From an uncultured Ruminococcus sp. (lineage in GTDB: Bacteria; Bacillota; Clostridia; Lachnospirales; Lachnospiraceae), in the NCBI GenBank assembly GCA_904418845.1, contig CAJFQC010000022.1, positions 1-41,702 of the forward strand: DNA of 41,702 nucleotides. The letters run 5' to 3'. Positions 17,930-24,712 of this stretch are shown here, one piece after another; the first letter of the stretch is position 1, and each line of letters opens with the position of its first letter. Below the pieces are notes generated by a model, which did no database searches, was not told where the DNA came from, and worked only from the letters and a program-made list of their open reading frames with translations. A program made the position numbers and the translations under genes.

Positions 17930-19201
17930 TTATTTCTCAAGGTGCTCCTCTATCCGCAGAAGCTGATTATACTTGGCCACGCGCTCGGAACGGCAGGGTG
18001 CTCCCGTCTTTATCTGTCCTGTGCTAAATGCCACGGCAATATCTGCTATGAACGGATCTTCGGTATCCCCTGACCTGTGAGAGATGATCGTGCGGTATCC
18101 GGCCTCCTGCGCCGTCCTGATCGTCTCAAACGCCTCCGTCAGCGTACCGATCTGATTGACTTTGATGAGCACTGCGTTCGCCGCTCCCATTTTGATCCCT
18201 CTTATCAGCCTCTTTGTATTTGTCACAAAAAGATCGTCACCGACAAGCTGGACTCTGCTGCCGATCCGCTCTGTCAGAAGCTTCCAGCCGTCCCAGTCTT
18301 CCTCATCAAGAGGATCTTCGATAGAACAAATCGGAAATTCTGACATCAGTTCCTCGTAAAAAGCTATCATATCCTGTGTAGTCCTTATGATCTCACCGCC
18401 CTGTCCTCTGCTCTCGCCGGGGAAAAAGTAACCCTTTCGCTCTGCGTCATAGAGCTCTGATGCCGCCACATCCAGAGCGATCATAATGTCTCTCCCCATA
18501 TGGTAGCCGGCATGCTCCGCCGCGTCTCTTATTATACGAAGGGCTTCCCTTGCGTCCTTAAGATCCGGGGCAAAGCCGCCCTCATCTCCCACACCTGTAT
18601 ACATTCCCCGCCCTTTTAGCACAGACTTTAAAGAGTGATAAACTTCCGCGCACATGCGCAGACGCTCCCGGAAGGTGGTCTCCCTTACCGGAACGATCAT
18701 AAATTCCTGAATGTCCAGCGCGTTGTCTGCATGGGCTCCCCCGTTTAGTATATTCATCATAGGAACAGGCATTGTCTTCCCCCTGACGCCGCCCAGATAA
18801 CGGTAAAGCGGCACTTTCAGGGCCGCAGACGCTGCCCTTGCCGCCGCCATGGACACTCCCAGCAATGCGTTCGCGCCAAGAGCGCTTTTGTCTTCGGTTC
18901 CGTCTGCCCTGATCAGAGCCTGGTCGATCTCCTCCTGATCAAAAACATTCTTCCCAATAACTGCCTGGGCGAGACGGCTGTTCACATTTTCCACTGCCTG
19001 CTCCACTCCTTTGCCAGCATAACGGAGTTCCTTGTCGCGCAGCTCCACCGCCTCGTATTTCCCCGTAGAAGCCCCTGACGGAACCGCAGCCCTGCCGACG
19101 ATATCCTCTCCTGCCAGCACTTCCGCCTCAATGGTTGGATTTCCCCGTGAATCAAGGATCTCTCTCGCATATATATCTGTGATTGGTAAATGTCTCTCCA
19201 T
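17930..19201 (-). CDS. eno: Enolase
   Basis: Converts 2-phosphoglycerate to phosphoenolpyruvate in glycolysis. The 423-residue protein begins [16 protein letters not shown], with GGAGG 9 nt upstream of ATG 19201; a start 11 codons earlier has no ribosome site. Family landmarks: [11 protein letters not shown], the mobile loop [46 protein letters not shown] with a catalytic Glu, [23 protein letters not shown], the catalytic Lys in LIKVNQIGT, and [17 protein letters not shown]. It is not clustered with other glycolytic genes. The region upstream is shared with the divergent YitT gene; no strong eno promoter was recognised. Confidence 0.98.
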   Translation of the reverse strand: MERHLPITDIYAREILDSRGNPTIEAEVLAGEDIVGRAAVPSGASTGKYEAVELRDKELRYAGKGVEQAVENVNSRLAQAVIGKNVFDQEEIDQALIRADGTEDKSALGANALLGVSMAAARAASAALKVPLYRYLGGVRGKTMPVPMMNILNGGAHADNALDIQEFMIVPVRETTFRERLRMCAEVYHSLKSVLKGRGMYTGVGDEGGFAPDLKDAREALRIIRDAAEHAGYHMGRDIMIALDVAASELYDAERKGYFFPGESRGQGGEIIRTTQDMIAFYEELMSEFPICSIEDPLDEEDWDGWKLLTERIGSRVQLVGDDLFVTNTKRLIRGIKMGAANAVLIKVNQIGTLTEAFETIRTAQEAGYRTIISHRSGDTEDPFIADIAVAFSTGQIKTGAPCRSERVAKYNQLLRIEEHLEK

Positions 19202-19282
19202 AACTGATATCCTCCACGAATGTCGTTCTCGCAAACAGTAACTCTAAGCCTTAGTTTTTCCTGACAATACATTCTTAATGCG

Positions 19283-19311
19283 TTGACTTTTCATATTCCA
19301 GAGATTACAAT
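19283..19311 (+). promoter_or_regulatory. Sigma-A promoter of the YitT gene
   Basis: TTGACT (19283-19288), a 17-nt spacer and TACAAT (19306-19311) lie 65 nt upstream of the YitT start, each hexamer one mismatch from consensus. The promoter faces away from eno in the divergent region. Confidence 0.72.
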
Positions 19312-19376
19312 TCGATTTAGATATTAATTACACTTTATGTTTTCCGACGAAACAAAAGAAAACACAGGGGGCACTT

Positions 19377-20219
19377 ATGAAAAACCGCTTTCAGTATTTT
19401 TTTATGCTGACATTCAGCACTCTTCTCATTGCATTCGGAACTTATTTTTTCAAATTTACCAATAACTTTACATTCGGGGGCATCACAGGCCTTGCGGTCC
19501 TTGTCGCAAAGGCCGGGGTTATCTCCGCCGGAGATTTCAACCTGATCATGAGCATGCTCCTTCTCGTGATCGGTCTTTTTGTGCTGGGGAAGAAATTCGC
19601 AGCAAAAACCGCATACTGCAGCATCCTTCTCTCATTCGCGCTCTCTGCTTTAGAGAGGATCTATCCAATGAGCAGTCCTTTCACAGACCAGCCTATGCTG
19701 GAACTATGCTTTGCCATCGCTCTTCCCGCCCTGGGTTCGGCCATCCTCTTTAACATCGGCGCTTCCAGCGGCGGCACGGATATCGTTGCCATGATCCTCA
19801 AAAAATATTCCAGCTTTGACATCGGACGAGCGCTGCTCATATCAGACGCCCTGATCACGGGCGCGGGCTTCTTTATTTTTGATATAGAGACAGGCCTCTA
19901 TTCCCTTCTTGGTCTGGCGATCCGTTCTTTTATGATCGACACCTTTATTGAAGGATTTAACCTGTCCAAATATTTCAATGTCGTGTGCGATCACCCGGAA
20001 CCAATCTGTGATTTCATTGTCCACACCCTTAACCGCAGCGCCAGCGTATGCCATGCCAAGGGCGCTTATTCAGGCAAGGATAAGTATATCATTTTCACTG
20101 CCCTCAACCGGGTACAGGCTGTACGGCTTCGTAACTTTATCCGCGAAAACGACAAAGAAGCCTTCATCCTGATCTCAAACACAAGCGAGATTATCGGAAA
20201 AGGCTTCCATAATATCTGA
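19377..20219 (+). CDS. YitT family membrane protein
   Basis: A 280-residue protein of the YitT/DUF161 family: about five or six hydrophobic segments in the first 190 residues (including FGGITGLAVLVAK and the conserved GASSGGTDIVAMILKK), followed by a soluble DUF2179 domain that ends FILISNTSEIIGKGF. The family is membrane-embedded, and transport or sensing roles are proposed but unproven. The start at 19377 has a GGGGG ribosome site. It is transcribed alone and converges on the cell-wall hydrolase gene 81 nt downstream. Confidence 0.9.
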   Translation: MKNRFQYFFMLTFSTLLIAFGTYFFKFTNNFTFGGITGLAVLVAKAGVISAGDFNLIMSMLLLVIGLFVLGKKFAAKTAYCSILLSFALSALERIYPMSSPFTDQPMLELCFAIALPALGSAILFNIGASSGGTDIVAMILKKYSSFDIGRALLISDALITGAGFFIFDIETGLYSLLGLAIRSFMIDTFIEGFNLSKYFNVVCDHPEPICDFIVHTLNRSASVCHAKGAYSGKDKYIIFTALNRVQAVRLRNFIRENDKEAFILISNTSEIIGKGFHNI

Positions 20220-20300
20220 CCGCAAAACAGATTGTCAAAGGCTCTGACATCCTTCAGGCCAGTCCACGTCAGGCTCATTTACTCATGCCTCCGGGCTTTC

Positions 20301-20978
20301 TCAATGAAAATAATGATCCCCGATCTGCATCCCGTATCCTCCGGTGCTGAAATAGAGGCAGTCCCCCACCGGATTACTGCCTGCCAGGGCATCCTGCGCA
20401 GCCTGTCTCGCAGAATCGGTATACTCTCCGCTGGAGAGCACAGAATCAAGCCATCCTGTCATCGCAGGAGTAAACTGCCCAGACTGGTAGATGACTTCCC
20501 TGATAGAATTCGGATAAGAGCCGCTGCGCACACGGTTCATGACCACAGCTCCTACAGCTACCTGTCCCTCATAGGGCTGGTTCCCTGCTTCGCAGAAGAT
20601 GAGCGCCGCCAGAAGCTCCTGATCTGCCGCCGGGACATTATAGGAAACGGCCTGCGCCTCTTGCTGTGCAGCAGCCTCCGCCGCCTGCTCCTCAGCCAGT
20701 CTCTTTGCTTCTTCCGCAGCTTTTTTCTCTTCCTCGACTTTAACGAGGTACGCCTCATACGCTTCTTCTACTGTTTCCTTTGTATCTCCAAACACTTCCC
20801 CGCAGATTCCGTCTGCGTTTACGGAAAAATTCCATCCAAAAGATTGTATTTCAATATTTGTTTTGGCCGTATCTGCCCTGACTTCTGCCGCCATGCTCGT
20901 AAATCCTGTCATCAGTACAGTGCCCGCCGCGGCTGCATACGCCGTGAGCAGAATACGTCTCTTCTGATCATGTTTCAT
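20301..20978 (-). CDS. Secreted cell wall hydrolase, SleB/CwlJ type
   Basis: A 225-residue exported protein. A Lys/Arg-rich N terminus is followed by a hydrophobic stretch (residues 9-29), with likely cleavage after AxA near residue 31. A charged Glu/Lys/Ala coiled coil (about 70-108) links to a C-terminal Hydrolase_2 domain (about 118-225). That domain shows LLAALIFCEAGNQPYEGQVA with the likely catalytic Glu, VMNRVRSGSYPNSIREVIY, and QFTPA. Such domains are cortex-lytic or lytic-transglycosylase-like enzymes in spore formers. The coiled coil may anchor or regulate it. A strong promoter and a WalR-like box precede it, which agrees with a role in peptidoglycan turnover. Confidence 0.88.
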   Translation of the reverse strand: MKHDQKRRILLTAYAAAAGTVLMTGFTSMAAEVRADTAKTNIEIQSFGWNFSVNADGICGEVFGDTKETVEEAYEAYLVKVEEEKKAAEEAKRLAEEQAAEAAAQQEAQAVSYNVPAADQELLAALIFCEAGNQPYEGQVAVGAVVMNRVRSGSYPNSIREVIYQSGQFTPAMTGWLDSVLSSGEYTDSARQAAQDALAGSNPVGDCLYFSTGGYGMQIGDHYFH

Positions 20979-21053
20979 ATACTCCTCCTATAAACATTTT
21001 ATTGCAACATCTTTACAGATATATTTAAAATATATGCTTATATTTTCATATAT

Positions 21054-21079
21054 ATTACAGATATTACAAAAATGTTACA
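21054..21079 (-). promoter_or_regulatory. WalR-like binding box (three TGTAA half-sites)
   Basis: On the minus strand, TGTAAC (21074-21079), five bases, TGTAAT (21063-21068), three bases, then TGTAAT again (21054-21059). The first pair fits the WalR (YycF) consensus TGTWAH-N5-TGTWAH exactly. The box starts at about the transcription start of the cell-wall hydrolase, a position more typical of repression. The region is AT-rich, so chance occurrence is possible. The assignment rests on known WalR control of wall hydrolases in Bacillota. Confidence 0.5.
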
Positions 21080-21085
21080 AAAAGT

Positions 21086-21114
21086 ATTGTAGTATATGAA
21101 CCGAATATTGTCAA
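21086..21114 (-). promoter_or_regulatory. Sigma-A promoter of the cell wall hydrolase gene
   Basis: On the minus strand, TTGACA (21109-21114), a 17-nt spacer and TACAAT (21086-21091). This leaves a leader of about 100 nt, very AT-rich, before the hydrolase start at 20978. Confidence 0.78.
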
Positions 21115-21197
21115 CTATTTGATTTACAAAATAATTTTAGCCCTTTGGCCGGCAGCCTTTCTCCTCCATATCATAAACTGTCAGTCATCAGAAAATA

Positions 21198-21818
21198 TCA
21201 ATGCATACGGAATATTGGACTAATCTTTTTATAGATCAGAAACACAACGGCTGACACAATAGCACCCTTCAGCAGATTAAAAGGAGCCACCGCAAATATA
21301 ACAAATGTCGTTAAGCTGTTGATAGCCGGATTTACTGCTGTTCCCATCCCCACCAACGCGTCGATGGGCATTCCGAAAGCAGTAGAATACACTGGCAGGA
21401 GCACGAACGCATTGATAATACACCCCGCTGCCGTCATCACCAGCACGCCTGCTATCATTCCAATAAGAGCACTCTTTCTTGTTCTGTTTCTTTTGTAGAT
21501 GATCCCTGCCGGAACACAGAGAGCGCATCCGATGATGAAATTCGCCAGCTCTCCAACTCCCGCGGTGTCTGTCCCCGTAACTACAAAATTCAAAAGTATC
21601 TTTACCAATTCTATTGCCGCTCCCGCAACCGGGCCCAGAGCAAAGCATCCAACCATCACAGGCACTTCGCTCAGATCAATCTCATAAAATGAAGGGGCAA
21701 ACGGCAGGGGAAACTCGAAGAGCATCAGGATGATGGAGATTGCTGCCAGCATCCCTGTCTGCACGATCACCTTTACCCTGCTTTTCCGGATTGTCTGTAC
21801 TGTTGTTTTTGCTTCCAT
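21198..21818 (-). CDS. ribU: Riboflavin ECF transporter substrate-binding (S) component
   Basis: A 206-residue membrane protein that captures riboflavin and works with a shared ECF energizing module (EcfA/A'/T), which is not in this window. It has about six transmembrane segments. The conserved RibU block LMLFEFPLPFAPSFYEIDLS is followed by the GPVAGAAIELVKILLN region and a C-terminal AVAPFNLLKG segment. Start ATG 21818 (MEAKTTVQTI) follows AAGGAGAG; a 40-codon upstream extension lies in the leader and is rejected. The gene is preceded by an FMN riboswitch and terminator, which confirms the riboflavin link. Confidence 0.93.
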   Translation of the reverse strand: MEAKTTVQTIRKSRVKVIVQTGMLAAISIILMLFEFPLPFAPSFYEIDLSEVPVMVGCFALGPVAGAAIELVKILLNFVVTGTDTAGVGELANFIIGCALCVPAGIIYKRNRTRKSALIGMIAGVLVMTAAGCIINAFVLLPVYSTAFGMPIDALVGMGTAVNPAINSLTTFVIFAVAPFNLLKGAIVSAVVFLIYKKISPIFRMH

Positions 21819-21942
21819 AGTTTTTCTCTCCTTTTCTTCTGCGCTGTGCGCACGCTTTATTTTGAAAAGGCAATCTTCACGGAAATCCTGCCATAAAAAT
21901 ACACCTATGCCGCGATAAAAAAGATCCCGACCGCGCACATAG

Positions 21943-21968
21943 AAAAACCCCGGATGAAATATCCGGGG
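21943..21968 (-). terminator. Riboswitch-controlled terminator upstream of ribU
   Basis: On the minus strand, CCCCGGAT and ATCCGGGG (21948-21968) form a perfect 8-bp stem with a 5-nt loop, followed by five T (21943-21947). It lies between the FMN aptamer and the ribU start. It should form when FMN is bound, stopping transcription before ribU. Confidence 0.85.
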
Positions 21969-22029
21969 TACTGTTCCTTAATTTTTACGGTATTCTTATC
22001 CGATCTTCCAATCTGACAAGAACGAATCT

Positions 22030-22160
22030 CTTCTCTCATCCAGACTATACTGTCGGTACCGGAATTCTATCCCATATGAGAAAGTCACCGGTTCAGCCGC
22101 TTATAAAAGCGGGTCGCGGACTATACCGCCGGTTGGGACTTGCACCCGACCCCGAAGATT
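22030..22160 (-). ncRNA. FMN riboswitch (RFN element) of ribU
   Basis: The minus strand carries the conserved RFN core: TCTTCGGGG at the 5' end, GGGTGCAAGTCCC, ACCGGCGGTA, a variable GCTTTTATAAGC hairpin, a CCGGTGACTT stretch, TTCCGGTACCGACAGTATAG, and the closing TCTGGATGAGAGAAGA. The five-stem junction expected of the class can be laid out. It senses flavin mononucleotide and, with the terminator at 21943-21968, represses ribU when flavin is plentiful. Edges are approximate. Confidence 0.95.
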
Positions 22161-22179
22161 TATTCCTTTTACAGATATT

Positions 22180-22208
22180 AATATAACTCTTTAAAAGAGA
22201 GATTTCAA
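22180..22208 (-). promoter_or_regulatory. Sigma-A promoter of the FMN riboswitch-ribU transcript
   Basis: On the minus strand, TTGAAA (22203-22208), a 17-nt spacer and TATATT (22180-22185) lie just upstream of the aptamer, so transcription would start about 10-15 nt before it. Confidence 0.7.
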
Positions 22209-22337
22209 GAAATTTTTTTATAGCCGATTACACCTCAATACCGTTCGACTTGCATAACGCATATCCACAGAAGTTACGATCACACAAAAAATTGTTTTAA
22301 AGATTGTTCATAATCCATTCAAAAGTTCATCACATTT

Positions 22338-22439
22338 TTTACACAACTATTTTTTATACTATAACTGTTCTTAAAGAAGAACACTTTTTCATAAACTTTT
22401 TCCCCCTTTGAGCCACATTGAATGTGGCTCATCCTTTTT
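22338..22439 (+). other. Orphan promoter-terminator pair: possible small RNA
   Basis: On the plus strand, TTTACA (22338-22343), a 16-nt spacer and TATAAC (22360-22365) resemble a promoter. About 40 nt later a terminator hairpin (GAGCCACATT at 22410-22419, AATGTGGCTC at 22421-22430, then five T by 22439) closes. No plus-strand gene ends or begins here. The predicted transcript would be about 65-70 nt. GTTCTT-N4-AAGAAC straddles the start site (22367-22382). No open frame of note. The rest of the non-coding stretch 22209-22337 shows nothing I recognise. Confidence 0.35.
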
Positions 22440-22466
22440 GTTCGAAAAAGCAAGCGTATATTTATA

Positions 22467-22498
22467 GAAAAACCGTGTACCTCTTATGGGGTACACGG
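22467..22498 (-). terminator. Terminator of the DUF5685/J-protein/membrane protein operon
   Basis: On the minus strand, CCGTGTACC and GGTACACGG (22473-22498) form a 9-bp stem with an 8-nt loop, followed by five T (22468-22472). It lies about 35 nt after the stop codon of the membrane protein gene. Confidence 0.88.
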
Positions 22499-22531
22499 CG
22501 CAAGTCATATATTTGTTCTATTATTTGTCGT

Positions 22532-23065
22532 TCATCCTATCATCCTGCCCCGCAGCTTTCCCCACATATGAGCTTGGACATATTCATATGCCTTGTCATA
22601 TATGAAGAGACCGATCTGGCCGCCCGCCAGCACCCCGATCAGAACTGCGTCCGATATCGTCCTCCCAAAGAGCAGACCGCGAAAAAGGAACACGGCCGGA
22701 ATATATACAATATTAAAAATCACATATTTTGATATCCAGAAGAACGCTTTACGATTCTCATAATGCGGGCGCTTTTCCAGCCATCTCCATACGGCCTCAA
22801 TCCCCCAGATGTAGAATCCCATCGCTGCAAATGTAAATACATAAAACTTGTTTGGCGCGGTGATAAGACCGAGCAGGACAGCCGCTATATAGAACACGGC
22901 GCCGATGCGCAGCCCGAATTCTCGGATGACGATCCCTACGAAGAAAGATGCCGCCGCCAATAAAAACAAGGTGCTTGTCTCAATCACGCTCCCCAGAGCC
23001 ATAAATACGACGGTGAGCGCAAGAAGCAGACCGCCGAATGCCAGTGTCTTTGCTTTTACATGCAT
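22532..23065 (-). CDS. Uncharacterised membrane protein of the DUF5685/J-protein operon
   Basis: A 177-residue very hydrophobic protein with about five transmembrane segments (roughly residues 8-25, 30-48, 54-72, 75-92 and 115-135, possibly a sixth near 140-160). A positively charged loop near 93-108 ([13 protein letters not shown]) and a basic C terminus (KLRGRMIG) suggest an inside C terminus. The start at 23065 ([10 protein letters not shown]) follows GGAGGAG and overlaps the J-protein stop by 10 nt. I do not recognise the family; an S-component-like or DUF2232-like fold is possible. Last gene of the operon before a terminator. Confidence 0.7.
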   Translation of the reverse strand: MHVKAKTLAFGGLLLALTVVFMALGSVIETSTLFLLAAASFFVGIVIREFGLRIGAVFYIAAVLLGLITAPNKFYVFTFAAMGFYIWGIEAVWRWLEKRPHYENRKAFFWISKYVIFNIVYIPAVFLFRGLLFGRTISDAVLIGVLAGGQIGLFIYDKAYEYVQAHMWGKLRGRMIG

Positions 23066-23718
23066 GAACACAGATCTCCTCCCATACATTCACAGAGCTG
23101 ATCCGCGATAAACAGATCACAGCACATATTTCCTGTTCCGCAGGATGATCCTCCCATACCGTAACCGCTTCCGTACGGACTATTCTGATATCTCCTGCTG
23201 CTGAACTCCAACTGATTCAAAAGCTGACGGTACTGCAGATTGTTCGGTTCCATATTGACTGCCTGCGCCGCATGGTCTCTGGCAAGTATATTATTCCCCG
23301 TTCCTGCATTGGCGCATCCGCTTAAATAGTACCAGAGCGCAGATCTCTCCGTTACCTGATCCAGAGTATTCAACGCTTCCCGGTAGCGTCTGCTGTTAAT
23401 ATAGTTGGCCGCCGCCTGAAGCCGGGGATCAATCTCCCCGCTCTGATAGCCGCCGTATCCTGATGAACTCCCATAGCCGCCCGAACTTCCGGCGCCGCCA
23501 TAAGAATAACCGCCCGAACTTCCCGAAGAGCGCTCGCGCATAATCGTATCATAAGCCTCCTGCACTTCCTTGAACTTCTCCTCCGCCAGATCGGCAAGCG
23601 GATTGTCCACATTGGCATCCGGGTGATATTTCCTCGTCAGATCCCTGTACGCTTTCTTTATCTGATCATCCGACGCGCTCGGTGATACGCCGAGCACCTC
23701 ATATGGGTTTTTGGCCAT
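23056..23718 (-). CDS. J-domain protein with Gly/Ser/Tyr-rich linker and Cys-rich tail
   Basis: A 220-residue co-chaperone-like protein. Residues 1-62 form a J domain with the HPD motif near residue 32 ([11 protein letters not shown]), which would stimulate an Hsp70 (DnaK). Residues 64-92 are a Gly/Ser/Tyr-rich linker. Residues 95-175 form a helical TPR-like region ([20 protein letters not shown]). The tail holds eight cysteines in the last 29 residues and ends in CSCM. It lacks the DnaJ zinc domain, so it is a specialised J-protein and not DnaJ. The start overlaps the DUF5685 gene by 20 nt, and the end overlaps the membrane gene by 10 nt. Function unknown. Confidence 0.85.
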   Translation of the reverse strand: MAKNPYEVLGVSPSASDDQIKKAYRDLTRKYHPDANVDNPLADLAEEKFKEVQEAYDTIMRERSSGSSGGYSYGGAGSSGGYGSSSGYGGYQSGEIDPRLQAAANYINSRRYREALNTLDQVTERSALWYYLSGCANAGTGNNILARDHAAQAVNMEPNNLQYRQLLNQLEFSSRRYQNSPYGSGYGMGGSSCGTGNMCCDLFIADQLCECMGGDLCSCM

Positions 23719-24550
23719 TTCTCTGATCCTCGCTTTTCTTCATCTGTATCTTATTATAACGACTCCAGACTCCATCATACAATATATTCCGCAAAATGTC
23801 TACATCCACAAGGCACGGCAGACGTTCAAAAGACGCCGCACTTTCTGCGATCATCATACACAGAATTTCCTTTATCCTCTTCTCGTAATCCGCCTGAAGG
23901 CAGACCTCGCGAAGCGGGTTATATCTCCCCTTTTTTAAATCCTCCGGGAGATCCTCATAGGCATCCATAATATAAATAAATTTACCCATGAAGAATCCCA
24001 TCTGCCGCAGTTCTTTCTCCCAGACATCTTTTCTGTATACAAAAAGCTCCGCCATCAGCCGTCCGAAGCAGCCTGCCGTCCTGTCGATATCCGTGCTCTG
24101 CTCTCTCTCGCACTTCGAAAGTTCCTTGAGCGAACAGCGGATCGCCTTGCTCTGCCTTGGATAAGCTTCGATGATGCTCCGTACTTTTCCTCTCACCATA
24201 TTTTTTGTGAAAAAGCTCGCGACCTTCCGTTCGTCCTTCCAGTCGTCTTCCATATGATAATATGCCAGCAGGACATTCATTGCCGCAGCGTAAGATGTAA
24301 TCTCATTTCTCAGCATGGGCTGTTTCCTTACAGGATGCACTTTGCAGGAGTGCTGCTCCTGCACAGTCTCACTCTCATATAAAGAAGAAAGCAGGATAAT
24401 AGCAAACGTCATGTCATAAGTGAGCGTCATCTGGCCGGCAAAACCGTACTCCTCTTTAAGCGTGCGGCACAGCCCGCAGTAATATGCCTTATATTTTCTG
24501 AAATCTTTTACTTTCAATTCCGGTTCATGTATTGTCACATAGCCAAACAT
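23699..24550 (-). CDS. DUF5685 family protein
   Basis: A 283-residue, mostly helical, probably cytosolic protein that starts [17 protein letters not shown] and has CGLC (residues 25-28) in the typical DUF5685 N-terminal block [10 protein letters not shown]. Two acidic motifs stand out: EDDWKDE (101-107) and DAYED (196-200), the latter followed by GRYNP (208-212). Paired motifs of this form resemble the Asp-rich motifs of squalene/phytoene synthase-like class I prenyl enzymes. That is only my motif reading and not an established function. ATG 24550 was chosen over an upstream start because the longer frame runs through the promoter region. First gene of a three-gene overlapping operon. Confidence 0.75.
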   Translation of the reverse strand: MFGYVTIHEPELKVKDFRKYKAYYCGLCRTLKEEYGFAGQMTLTYDMTFAIILLSSLYESETVQEQHSCKVHPVRKQPMLRNEITSYAAAMNVLLAYYHMEDDWKDERKVASFFTKNMVRGKVRSIIEAYPRQSKAIRCSLKELSKCEREQSTDIDRTAGCFGRLMAELFVYRKDVWEKELRQMGFFMGKFIYIMDAYEDLPEDLKKGRYNPLREVCLQADYEKRIKEILCMMIAESAASFERLPCLVDVDILRNILYDGVWSRYNKIQMKKSEDQRNGQKPI

Positions 24551-24604
24551 ATTCCAACTCTTCTCCCGGTATTTTCTTTGCAAGCCACGGCTCACTGATA
24601 TAAC

Positions 24605-24619
24605 CCCCACACAGTGGGG
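24605..24619 (-). repeat. Leader hairpin upstream of the DUF5685 gene
   Basis: CCCCAC and GTGGGG flank three bases in the 5' untranslated region, about 55-70 nt before the DUF5685 start. There is no T-run, so it is not a simple terminator. It may affect stability or regulation of the leader. Confidence 0.4.
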
Positions 24620-24639
24620 CATGCCGCAAATGCAGATTG

Positions 24640-24687
24640 AATTGCGCTTCGCGCAATTATTATACCACAAGTACATATTATTTGTAA
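24640..24687 (-). promoter_or_regulatory. Promoter of the DUF5685 operon with a perfect operator-like inverted repeat
   Basis: On the minus strand, TTACAA (24682-24687), 17 nt, then TGG-TATAAT (extended -10, hexamer at 24659-24664). Directly abutting the -10 is a perfect inverted repeat AATTGCGC-N3-GCGCAATT (24640-24658), covering about -5 to +13. This is a classic repressor position. The cognate regulator is unknown. Confidence 0.65.
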
Positions 24688-24712
24688 GAAAATAAGAAGC
24701 AGGACGGGAAAA

